Positions 54,166 to 64,000 of a stretch of DNA of 64,000 nucleotides are shown here, piece by piece. A program made the position numbers and the translations under genes. The notes beneath the pieces are model-generated. The model did not search any database. It was given only the letters and a program-made list of their open reading frames with translations, and was not told where the DNA came from. The DNA comes from Schistosoma haematobium (Eukaryota > Platyhelminthes > Trematoda > Strigeidida > Schistosomatidae): contig NC_067199.1 of assembly GCF_000699445.3 (NCBI RefSeq), forward strand, positions 34,518,902-34,582,901, read 5' to 3'. How positions within the stretch are numbered: the first letter of the stretch is position 1; each line of letters starts with the position of its first letter.

Positions 54166-56435
54166 ATACAAGCAATATATGATTCTAATAAACATTAACA
54201 CATGACACAATGTAATTCCATAACCCATACTAAGAGTATGAATACATTTGAGGTGAAATCTATTTCGAAACAGTTATGGGATACAATGAAAGAATAAATA
54301 TGTTGTGGTTTGCGGCTCAATACGATGCATACATTCTACAAACTCACTATGCAAACAAAAAATGAAGATGAGTAGGAAGGTTTATTTGCAAAAGTGAATC
54401 ATAATCTACATTAATTGTAGTTATACATATGATTTTCATTCCAACTCAGGCAAGGATATACAATCCTACCTTGATTGTGTACATAATTGACTTCCTTCAG
54501 TAACGTGCCTCGTTCGCAATTTCTCACCTACCCACTTGACCTTGAGGTGGTATATGAATCCATGCATGTGATGTTCATACTCGCCAATTTACCAAATGGA
54601 CAAAAGGAGTCTGAACAGCAGCAAAAATGATGTTTTTCTACTGTTTGTTATATATCCAATCATGAGTCATAACGAATTAGTTAGAAATCTAGTTTCTAAA
54701 TTATTGAGCTGGAGCCACTCGGTAAAAACAACTTTTCCAAGTGAATGAATGAAGTCCAAGATTACACATCCTCGCTAAAATTGATATGTACCCAGAGGAG
54801 TAAATCAAGTGACTGGATCTCAATGTGATTAAAAGCGTTTTGCACTGCATCGCTGAGTAAATCCCTAAGACCCGTAGTAAGAAAATTACTTCCCTTTATA
54901 GTTTAGAGCCCAGGAAAGACTCAAATTCACTCGTTTCATTGAGTCTACTAGCTCTAAGGGGTAAGAACGAAAAGAGAATTTTGACCTCAGCAAGTACTTT
55001 ACCTTCCCTAAATGTCACAGTGATTTTTGTCAGAAAAGGATGGATATATGGAAACTCAGAAGACACTGAAATACAGAGGAGTTGAGGAACCCAATGAAAG
55101 TTTACTACAAAGCACCATTAACACAGGATCGGGCGTAATAAGGTCTCATCTGAGAGAAAACGTCTTCAGTTCAGAGAGATCTATCAAACTGATTTACTTA
55201 TAACGAGGTTATAAAGGCTTTCGATCCTATGTGTGATACATACCCTCGGCTAACATCGTATTTCATGTTGCGGCCGTGCATGATGGAATGATCGTAAATA
55301 GTGTGGCTAAGCAAATTTAACAAGCGACTTGCAGCTTTCATCATAGATTCTCACTGCAGGCAAACCAACTAAACATAGTACTCAGAGTTTTAATTCTGAT
55401 TAGCTCCGACAGTAATGTCATAGTTTTGTAACAGAGCGGAGATAAGTACTGCATTAGAGGAAAATATTGACGACAAGCCAATTAACATACCGACGGATGG
55501 GGTGAGACTTAAAATCTTAATAAGGCTTTTTTCGCCAGTGATCTTAATATTTAGTTAGTTATACTACATAAAAAGCTCACTACTTTTCGTAAGCCACGGA
55601 TAAAACAGAACAGACATTTTCACTTACAATATTCAGAATAGCACCCATTTAAATCATACCATACACCAATAAAAAGTATTTAACACCCGGTTAGCATGTA
55701 AGGGGACTAACTCCTTAGAAAAGGAAAGTTGCAGTGGAATGTTTATAATTAATACGAAATTTGTGAGGCACACAGTCAAATACATCGCAGTCATATTGAA
55801 TATATTAGCTAAAAGCACGTTTATCAATACACCTTTTGCCTAATTTGGAAAGATTATGTTTCGGTCAAGCGTTTGCTACTTTATTTTGAGTTAATTGTAC
55901 ATAAGATATCAAAATTATATAATATTCGACTTACCACAAAAAATCTTGAGAGATCATCTGTTAAAGCTTCTGAACACCAAGCATAAATCCTCTATTTAGA
56001 TTCATCTGTGTGATTCAGAAACTTCTCACTTTTCTTCTTTTCTGAAAGGCAGACGTAAATCGTTAGCTTATCCTGTAGCAACTAATTGGGATACATGTAC
56101 AAAGTTCAAACTATAGAAATTCTCGAAAACGTTAACTCATGTTCTTTAATGCAGTGGTAGTATAATTATCCAAGAACCTAAAGATGCCAGTTTTTACTTT
56201 AAAACGGACATTTTTCATATCATTAAATAATGTCTGCATATACACTGGTCTTGTTATACCAACTTACATTTACGAAATAGGAAATATATCTGAGACACTT
56301 TCATCTGTATTCAAAAGGTTGAATGAAATTTAATTTTCAACTACGCTTCAGGTCAAAAAGAGAACGTCAGAACTGGGGTTAAACGTAGAGAGTTATCTGG
56401 TCAGCCAGATAAAACGTAGAAACTGAAGAGTATGT
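54166..56435. other. Upstream flank of CNNM, unassigned
   Basis: The CNNM promoter may lie here but no core motif can be defended. 54760-55560 is GC-richer and complex, suggesting an old element. No protein motif was recognised in any frame. Confidence 0.35.
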
Positions 56436-56439
56436 TTAT

Positions 56440-56890
56440 TGGTTCAAGCTGCTATACCCCATTAGCACAGAGATGGCTGGAGACGCTGGGTAACATTGCT
56501 CAGAACCGATCAAAATGGTGCCGGTGTATACACTCTTTGTCTTCCTTCACACCGTGAGATTAAAATTACTTTATAACTCCCTTTCTATGAATTAATTCTT
56601 TCTCCACTCTTTCTTTTATATATTACTACCAATGAAGTAGCTACTTCTATGAACTCGGTGTTCATTTTGTGATAATGAGCTATAGCAACTTAAACCGGCG
56701 TATAAGTGTGCCTGGTCCTACGTTGTAGCTTACTGACTAGCTGACAGAGAAATGAAAGTCTCAGGCCAAAAACTAGAATCGTAGAGGTGGTAACAGTATA
56801 AATGGTGATTGAAAAGACTAGCCATCAACGATACGTCTCAAGAAAGTAGAAATTAGTGGGATAAAAGCACGAAAAATATTAAGGAAACCA
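56440..56890. mobile_element. RTE-family-2 3' ends, tail to tail
   Basis: 56462-56565 (plus) encodes RWLETLGNIAQNRSKW, the C-terminal block of the RTE protein, then a 3' UTR ending at a TTACTGACTAGCTGACAG tail (56727-56744). Directly after, 56765-56890 resembles the reverse complement of the same 3' UTR (GTAGAGGTGGTAACAGTATAAATGG; compare 7130-7200). Two truncated copies thus meet tail to tail. Confidence 0.65.
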
Positions 56891-58529
56891 CCCCTAACTG
56901 CTGGTTGAGAAACGAGCTGCCATAAAGCCTTACGAAAATCGGTGTAATAGCTAGAACCTTATACAAACCACTAGGGTAAATTATGATGAACTGTTTCTAG
57001 TGCCCTATGTAATCATTTTGTTAAGGCTTTGTAGGAATGACAAACATTCAGAGACTATTTAGGGATCACTTAGAGTACGCTTCAATGTTCCAGATATAAT
57101 TTTAACACCAAGGTATGACTCACATTATTCATCACAGAAAATAAGTGAAAATAAGGGAATTTAGATTTAAAGAAACGGGGTTCTCCGACTAATGGAACAG
57201 CGTTAATCTATGCGTGAAGTCGGAGTTAATTAGAAATAAATGTTTTTCAATGTTGCTACCACAAATAATTATAGTTGTCAGTATCGGAAAGTACAGTGAA
57301 GACAAAATCACGTGTTCGCAATTTTTTCGACTTGTTTACTGGCCCTATCAATTAAATTGTCCAGTTCTCGGGAAACGTACCCCTATGATGTTAAGAGGTA
57401 TTATTTTGTTGTACAGACGAAGGTGAAATCAAGGACAAAATACAGATAGTGACAGACGACTCGGTAGCTAAACTCACGGAAAAACTGTATGAAAACTCAT
57501 TACAACTCATTTTAAAAAACGCACCTAACATACGAGTAAACGTTGGTCAATCATATACAGACCAACGGATACCGATCACTGGATTTATACTATAGACTTC
57601 CCAGTTTCCCGATTTTGGGGCTTTCCCCAAAGTTCAATGGTCTTCCCCAAAGTTTTGGCGAAATATTGGGGAACTTTCCCAAATCTGGGGAAATCTTGAA
57701 GCTTTTATGCCGTTATCCAAACGTTTCTATAACGGCTTCTCTGAAATTTCCCAAAAACGGATAAAAGTTTCCCGAACATAGGGGGGACTGGGTTTATAGC
57801 CTCTAGAAAGATAATCATAGAAGGATGTCGTCTGGAACCTTATAGCAATATACCACTTTTGGAAGCATAAAAATTTAATTTTTAAGATAAATATACACAC
57901 ACAACAGCATCAGTTCATTAAATTATTTTTAAATACTAAAATCCACTGAAAAATTGATGAAATATCTCCGAAGACGAAAAAAATGACTTTTTTACCGCTA
58001 AATTATTATTTTTTTGACAGCAAATTGTTTTGATGGTTGTTCATTAGACACGCATGATGCAAAGCGATTTGTAAATAAAACACGATATCAAAAATCGGTC
58101 AAACAGTGCGCTTACCCTAAGGCCAAATTAATGCAACAAAGAAGTGATTTAAAACACGAATACATATTATTTTCTAAAGATACTTTACTGAAATCTCTGC
58201 CAAAAATCGAAGATTAATTGGCGTTTTTCAAATATTAAAATTCGGTTTCACCGTGAAATAAGCAATTAGTTCTTTAAGGTAACGACTGTGAAATATTTGA
58301 CTTGTAGTGTGCTTACTGAACTAAAAACCAATGTTTATAACATTCTGTTCAAATTTATTCACCAAAATCTCTCTTTAGAATCACTTTTGTGCACCCTTCA
58401 TTGATATTATTTCTGCTGACAGTTCAGTAAGTTGTTATTCACAATATTTTAGTACATCATTCAATTTCTGAGTTTCTACTACGTTTTGGTGTAGTCAGTA
58501 ACATCCTTCGACCAGAATAATATTCGTTT
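56891..58529. other. Unassigned stretch
   Basis: The 57600-57785 patch has unusual C-run/G-run and AAAGTT repeats. The ORFs at 57214-57426, 57543-57764 and 58014-58217 have no recognisable domain. 58380-58530 may be degraded sequence just upstream of the Gypsy reverse transcriptase. Confidence 0.35.
57598..57785. repeat. Low-complexity patch of CCC(C)AAA/TTTGGGG motifs
   Basis: CCCAGTTTCCCG, TTTTGGGG, TTCCCCAAAGTT (twice), TTGGGGAACTTTCCC, TCTGGGGAAA, TTTCCC and GTTTCCCG follow one another. Motifs and their complements alternate, so the patch can fold back on itself in several registers. Confidence 0.7.
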
Positions 58530-60805
58530 TAGCTCTGATTCGGATAAATAATACTACTTTAAAAGGTACGACTTTCTTTTCGAAAATCGATGTAATCAAA
58601 TTCCCACGGCTTCTGACGATATTCCTAAAACGTCTATCATCCCTTCCTTCTGATTCTACGAATTGTACGTATGCATTTCGGCCTGAGAAGTGCTGCTCAA
58701 ACTTTCCACAGATTCGTCAATGACGTTTTTAGAGGTCTCAACTTTGTACACACATATATAGTTGATTGTTTGACTGAACGCCCGGACAGAGAATCTCATC
58801 AGTAGCATCCGGATCATGTTTACGAACGAGTGCAAACGCACGGCATAACTGTAAACATTCAGAGATATCAGAATGGAATCAACTCTTGGTTTCTCAGACA
58901 CAGTATTGATACATGAGACATCTGCCCTCTAGAAAGCAAGGTGGCCGTCATCCTGAATCACCGAGAAACAACCACAGTCAAACAGTTGTGTACGTTCAAG
59001 GGCCTGGTCAGCATTATCGATGGTTCGCACTGAATCGTGCGTCTCTCATAAGATCATTGCAGACTAACTTCGTGGAAATGCGAAAACCATCAACTCGAAC
59101 GATGCCGCAATGCATTCTCCGAGAGAAGGAAAATGCCGCATAGACAACCACACTCACACATCAGAACACCAAAGCATCTATTAGTATCTCAGTAGGCTCA
59201 TCCGACTATTCACTTGAGGGAGTCTTACCGTAGTGGATGAACAACAGCTTTAGGCATTCTTCCCGAGACGGCTGCGAGACACTGAATCGAGGTAAAGCAG
59301 TTTCAGCTACTTTCAACACTTTGTGGAGGGCCAATAATTCACTCTGTTCACGGACCGCTAACCTCTCAACTTCTCTCTATGCTCGTCTTCAGACAAAAAT
59401 TTCCTCGAAAGTCTCAACAACTGGACTGCCTTTCACAGCTTTCTTCGAATATACAACTTATTTCTGGGGCTAAAAATTTAGTGGCAGACATCTTGTTTCG
59501 TATAATTTCCTTTAACGGTTTTCAAGGAATCGACCTTCTTGAACTCGCTCACCCTCAAAAATAATGAACTGATCTTCATCACAAGCTACCTTCAACAATC
59601 CTAAAACTATGTATTGAACAGGTGGGAACAGGTAAAGAATCAACAGTACATGGCATATCTGCGGGCAGGGATCACCCAAGCGTGCTGAAACAATGTGGAC
59701 GCAACGTTTTCAATACGTCGCATAAACCCTCTTATCCAGGGGTCCGAACGGCCATGAAACTCATAACAGAACGATTTCGTTGACCTTGGATGAATAAAGA
59801 CGCGAGGGAGTGGGCACGCTCCTGTATAAAGTGCTAGATGTCTGGGGAGGTCAGGTACAACAAATGTCCCTTAGGCTCTCTCGCAACTCCCTACTCTCAT
59901 TTCTAGCATTTTCATCCACATTTGGCATACCTCTTGCCAGATTCAAAATGATTGTTACCTCTTAACACCTGTAGACTGTTTCACACACTTGGCAGCAGCA
60001 ACGTCTATCAAGCATAACACTGCTAAGACACTAGCTTGGGCTTTCGTCGAGCTGTGAGTATTAAGCTACGACAGCCTTTCGTCAGTTTGAATCTGGACTT
60101 TTCCATTGTCTTATTATACTACTAGATATCAAACGATTCCGAGCGTCCACCTTCCACTCGCAAGCAAACGGGTCGGTAGAACGGTTTCACTGACAGTTGA
60201 AAGCTTCACCCTCAGCTGTAAAATCATTCCATTGAACTGACGCTCTTCCACTCGTTTTACTGGATATTCGCTGTGTGGTGAATGCTGGAGTTGGATACAT
60301 TACAGTATAACTCGTTTATGAAACGATAATTCGGCTTCCAGGTGAATCCGTGGATCCTTGACCTTCGTCAATGAATACGAATATAAACTCTTACACGAGC
60401 AGGTTTACAAATACCATGCGCTTAGTCAAACTTGTTTCTACTCAACTGTAGTCAGATGATTTTTTCGTCCAACCCGCATGACACATGGTACAAAGGTTTT
60501 AGTACTCCGAGATTCATCACAACGACCCATCAAAGGAAGATACAAAGGACAATTCAAATTCCTCCATCATTGATGGAGCAGGAACTGACGATAATGTTAG
60601 CACTGACCGTCTTAAAAATGTGTATTTAGAAGAAAACCCCAATTATGTTGATTTTTTTCCGTGCACTTTGATGACACCAGCCAAACAACTACGATACCTT
60701 TCCTAATGACCAACAATCACGAAGGAATTTCGGTGATGACTGGCCTAAAACACCACATTCTGAAGGAAGAGTAAGGTTTTCGGAACACTTGACAAATTAT
60801 TGTAC
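58530..60805 (+). mobile_element. Ty3/Gypsy LTR retrotransposon pol relict
   Basis: Broken frames preserve the Gypsy order. The reverse transcriptase (FFSKID near 58575-58595, then a disrupted AAQTF-x-RF block) has the YVDD catalytic motif degenerated to Y-I-V-D near 58756-58770. The RNase H region follows, with QLDCLSQLSSNIQLISGAKNLVADIL near 59415-59500. The integrase region has SYPGVRTAMKLITERF near 59730-59780 and a zinc-binding/core part to 60300. A terminal RVRFSEHLTNY-type end lies near 60770-60805. Many stops and frameshifts mean no functional protein. The schistosome elements Boudicca and Saci are the nearest by layout. The short ORFs at 58913, 59237, 59379 and 60432 are pieces of it. 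Confidence 0.85.
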
Positions 60806-60837
60806 GTAGGATAACACATAACATTTTATCAGAATGG

Positions 60838-60895
60838 GTTTTGTGGAGAGTTTTAGAAATTTCACAAGTTGAAATCATGAGTCAGTTGTGACATA
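60838..60895 (-). repeat. Family B terminal fragment
   Basis: GGGTTTTGTGGAGAGTTTTAG and GTTGAAATCATGAGTCAGTTG match the outer end of a family B element in minus orientation. Confidence 0.5.
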
Positions 60896-60899
60896 ACAT

Positions 60900-61207
60900 T
60901 TTCTTTTTTCTCAGTTTTTAGTATTATTGTGCCAAAAAAAATCAAAAACAAACATTTTTTCTAATGTGCTCATTAATATGTGTGTATTATCGTAGAAACC
61001 TCATTGTGTGGAAATTTTTTATATGCTATTGCATGTTAAAAACACACGTATTTAAGTTTACTTTCCTTTTTCGCCCGATTTGTATCCTTGCGCACGTTCG
61101 AATGTATTTCGACATTCGTTCGTGCTTGTCTATTACTTCTTGATCCGATTACGTTATTTCTGGGATTCTTAGTACATGCTACAATTTAAATAATTCGAAA
61201 TACCGAA
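60900..61207 (+). repeat. Gypsy-type LTR, middle copy
   Basis: This AT-rich segment ends CTACAATTTAAATAATTCGAAATACCG and is followed at 61208 by TTGGCGTCGCGAGCAGGATC, which has the position and style of a primer-binding/leader segment. 61114-61200 is repeated directly at 63020-63106. The left LTR boundary is uncertain. Confidence 0.65.
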
Positions 61208-62870
61208 TTGGCGTCGCGAGCAGGATCCTGTGATTGGGACGGTCGGACATACATTCAAATTTCGATGCTTTTGAGGATTACTTCGAAACGTTCCAAACCC
61301 GGGCTATAACCAAGGAAGATGACGATGTTAATATTGTAGCACATTCCCCCATATTCGTCGGAAAAGAAGCATAGAGCTTATTAAAAACTCTGGCTTTAGC
61401 GGAAAAGCCCACTTCGCTTTCTTAAACTGACAATTCGCTAATATACAAAGCCTACTCAAGACCCTATAATACCTGAAAAAAATAATACAAAAAAACTAAA
61501 GGGGCTCTAATAGCTTCGATAATTAAAGGAAGACAGCCAATTGTATATCACAATACTGTTTCTAGCACTATATTTTATTTTATAATCACACATAATCCCA
61601 TACTCCCAGCTCCTTTCCGAATCGCCTCCATTTGTCAGTTGTATGTCCACTCACACCTTGTTAACACTTATTTTCTTTAACCTATTAAAATGCTCTTTCT
61701 TAACAAATACCTTAATAAAAGAAAATTAGACTAAGTAATCATACCTCAAACATTCCTTCATGAATATTGGCTACTCTGCCCCTCGTGTTTTTTTTACTTG
61801 CCCCCTTTTTCAGCCCCCTTGTGATATGGAACGAAAGATTTTATCCTGCACCATCCTCAAAGCCTTAGACATTCCAAAGGGACATAAGGTTGAGACATTT
61901 AGAAGCTCCACCTTCAATGGACCTATCCTTGACTATCAGTTGCACATTCGCAACGCAACTTTCGTGAAGCGTGCCAACTGTAGTACTGATTAAAACCTAC
62001 ATTCATATCTTATAAATTAACAACCCAGCTATGTAATTTACTACAGTGGATATTGTATCATTTGTATCAATTTGATCTTGCCTGTAAACTGGGATGCCTC
62101 ATGTAACAAACTGTTATTTGAAAATAAATTTTTATCATTATTATTATTATACAATTCTCAAGGATCTACTGCTAGACTATGTTAAGTATACAAAGTTCGA
62201 ACGCGGTAAAGGAGGAAGATTTTGTAAAATAACTCACGAGGATATAAAAAATTCCACTGAATTACGTCATCCCAACCCAGTGTATACTCAAGGTTATGCA
62301 GATAATTCACTGAGAAGTTGAGATACAGTTCATGAAGATGGGCACAAGTCTGGTTAGTGTTTGTCCAGTGGCAGATTCCACTCTTTTAATTCATGTAGGT
62401 TTCGTAATTTTAAGTGCTCTAAATGTGGTGATGTTGGACATATTCAGTCAGTTTGTAATACTACTGTTCATTTTGGTGCAACTAATATTAGGTCTTGTAA
62501 TTCTGATTCTATTAAGTTGAGTATTTATAACGATTTCAAAAAACAGTGTAGAGTCATATAGCAGTCCAGAGTTAAATGAAACTCAGAATCCTTGTGAGAC
62601 AACAGTTTCCAATCAATCAACTTATCAGATTTCTCATGTTATTGTACAAGATATGGTTTTTCCTAATGGTTCACTTATTTTTGATGAAATTCATTACAAA
62701 TCTGAGGAAAATATGTTGAGTGAACCTAGTCATGATCGAGGACCTGATGTAGTTTTGTTAGATGCTGATTTTTCTAATGACCTTTTACTCTGCAATGACA
62801 TTCTTAATAAATTCGAGGAAACTATTTCAGAAGAACCAAATCTTGATGTTCTCGGGAGGCGGGATCGTGG
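61208..62870 (+). pseudogene. Gypsy gag relict, split by an insertion
   Basis: 61255-61470 encodes an N-terminal Gag-type block (FEDYFETFQ, then VGKEA) with stops. The frame resumes at about 62155 (LKDLLLDYVKYTKFERGK) and runs to a CCHC zinc knuckle, CSKCGDVGHIQSVC (62419-62460; C-x2-C-x4-H-x4-C), typical of nucleic-acid-binding Gag. It then continues to about 62870. The adjacent ORFs (62094-62321, 62361-62561, 62653-62931) are its fragments. No pol follows before the next LTR piece, so the unit is gag-only. Confidence 0.75.
61473..62152 (+). mobile_element. LINE-like 3' end inserted in gag
   Basis: About 680 bp interrupt the gag frame. It ends TGCCTCATGTAACAAACTG, AAAATAAATTTTTATC and an (ATT)n tail (62129-62151), a typical non-LTR 3' terminus. 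A 77-aa ORF at 61760-61993 was not identified. The family is not certain. Confidence 0.55.
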
Positions 62871-62925
62871 ATGTTCACTGCTGAGAAGTCCCATATTAAG
62901 ACGTGCAATCGATTACAGACACTTA
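62853..62925 (+). repeat. Family B SINE fragment, truncated inside the hammerhead
   Basis: GGCGGGATCGTGGATGTTCACTG, core CTGAGAA (G8 changed to A) and GTCCC...AAGACG stop before the GAAA block. The fragment lies at the 3' end of the gag relict. Confidence 0.6.
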
Positions 62926-63019
62926 AACTAATTTAAGCTGTGGCGGATGTGGTGTTCGAATGAACTAATGATTTCTCTGTACTTGTTGAGTGCTTGATTT
63001 CGAATTTTAAATACAGTAA

Positions 63020-63109
63020 ATTCGTTCGTGTTTATCCAGTACTTCTTGATCCGATTACGTTATTCCTGGGATTCCTAGTTCATACTATAATTTAAATAAT
63101 TCGAAACAC
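63020..63109 (+). repeat. Gypsy-type LTR, right fragment
   Basis: Direct repeat of 61114-61202 with about 10-12 differences in 88 bp, including ACTTCTTGATCCGATTACG and AATTTAAATAATTCGAAA. Confidence 0.75.
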
Positions 63110-64000
63110 TATACTACCTCAAGCTTCAACTGTTTTGTTCCACTATCTGAATAAAAGTCTGCTATAACCACTACTCTGGCTCTTTTAATGTATAAAACGA
63201 ATGGTAACTACCAGTATTAATTGACAGCTAATGTTTGGACCACTAAGTGTATGCTCTTTAAGGCACTGTCGTCCACAGCATAAATTAAAATTAAAACCTC
63301 GAGTGACCTATTGTAAAGTTCACCTAATACTGTAAGTGGGTACTATTGTAAGGTTCACTTAAAATCTAGACGAATCCAAGTGTCAGTCTTGGATATTGAT
63401 GATCTATAGCTTTAGAATATTTTCAGACCATATTTTCATCACTGTCACTTGAAAGTTGTAAACAGGAAACAATTGCTCTAGAACAGTTTGATTCACATTC
63501 AGAAGGCTCCTTAAAAACTTTTGGTAAAATCACATAAGCTAGTTTTCAAACCATCTCATCACCGTCACCTGAATTTCACCAATCGTAATGTTACTATTCA
63601 ATATTATCCAAGATTCTCCAACTTTTAACAGGTCTTGGGGGTTCTTGAGTTAGAAGGAAATCAACAGAGTTGAATGAGGAGACGAGACGAGAAACGTACT
63701 TAAGCAATCAATTTTACATTTGAGAATAATGAACTGCATTATCAATAGATTAAGAGAGTTTGTACACTAAGAGATTGGTCCCCTCTTAAGCAGGTGAAAA
63801 GTTAAACGGAATTATAAGCTTGTTTACCCTAAAGTTTACATTGGCTTGCGCATTATATGTGAAAGTTTTGAGGAAAAAAATGGTGAAACTTAAAAAAACT
63901 TTCAGTAGACTCTTGGTTTCATCGAAAGTTACCTCTATAAAGAGTGATCTACAAACTAATTGCAGCAAAACTGTAACACCATGCAACTGGATGATACAAT
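63110..64000. other. Unassigned stretch
   Basis: No gene seen. Short internal duplications occur, for example CACCGTCACCTGAA (63555) with CACTGTCACTTGAA (63440), and TATTGTAAAGTTCACCTAA (63309) with TATTGTAAGGTTCACTTAA (63345). Confidence 0.4.

Noticed and set aside
1..64000. CRISPR arrays or prokaryotic operon features
   Set aside because: The sequence is a eukaryotic, intron- and retroelement-rich locus; repeats are dispersed and diverged, not spaced arrays.

Overview
The window is AT-rich, intron-dominated flatworm DNA. The repeats and the protein relationships point to a blood fluke (genus Schistosoma): Sm-alpha-type tRNA-like/hammerhead SINEs, SR2-like RTE retrotransposons, Penelope-like elements and a Boudicca/Saci-like Ty3/Gypsy relict. 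The genus is inferred from recognition; no database search was run.

One host gene is visible. It lies on the minus strand and encodes a CNNM/ancient-conserved-domain (cyclin M) magnesium transporter. Four coding exons were placed by reading frame and splice sites: exon 1 at 53117-54118 (signal peptide, extracellular region, DUF21 membrane domain), exon 2 at 42588-42945 (end of DUF21 region and first CBS motif), exon 3 at 30293-30436 (second CBS motif), and exon 4 at 22162-22293 (linker and start of the cyclic-nucleotide-binding-homology domain). Exon 4 is only 44 codons and lies under a spurious plus-strand ORF. The joins are phase 0, 1 and 1, and exon 4 also ends in phase 1. Introns are 8-12 kb. 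The rest of the C-terminal domain was not found and probably lies beyond the left edge or in an undetected exon. Everything else is intronic or flanking repeat.

Repeats by class. (1) RTE-type LINEs: one full-length SR2-like element at 48796-52735 with an intact 1016-aa endonuclease/reverse transcriptase and an 11-bp target duplication; UTR-only derivatives of it at 46125-46596, 9893-10275 and (decayed) 26140-26350; a second RTE family as truncated copies at 7021-8095, 27735-28765, 33202-34143, 38870-39530 and 56440-56890; a third at 2211-4451. (2) Penelope-like fragments at 11470-12010 and 34815-36360. (3) A Ty3/Gypsy relict at 58530-63109 arranged pol-LTR-gag-LTR. (4) Two families of tRNA-like repeats carrying hammerhead ribozymes: Sm-alpha type (family A) and a fold-back family with arms in opposite orientation (family B, more than 20 copies or fragments). 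Four hammerheads keep every core base. Two of them sit head-to-head at 42285-42442, just inside CNNM intron 2. (5) A roughly 300-bp repeat (family D), tandem at 20555-21145 and single at 31275-31570; a small TIR element at 37995-38161; several microsatellites.

The features that best repay a second look are the fold-back elements with paired hammerheads, an intact hammerhead in sense orientation inside a CNNM intron, the UTR-only SR2 derivatives with a conserved, covarying 5' RNA fold, a composite mobilised unit with a 12-bp target duplication, and a 748-bp identical inverted repeat that brackets CNNM exon 3.
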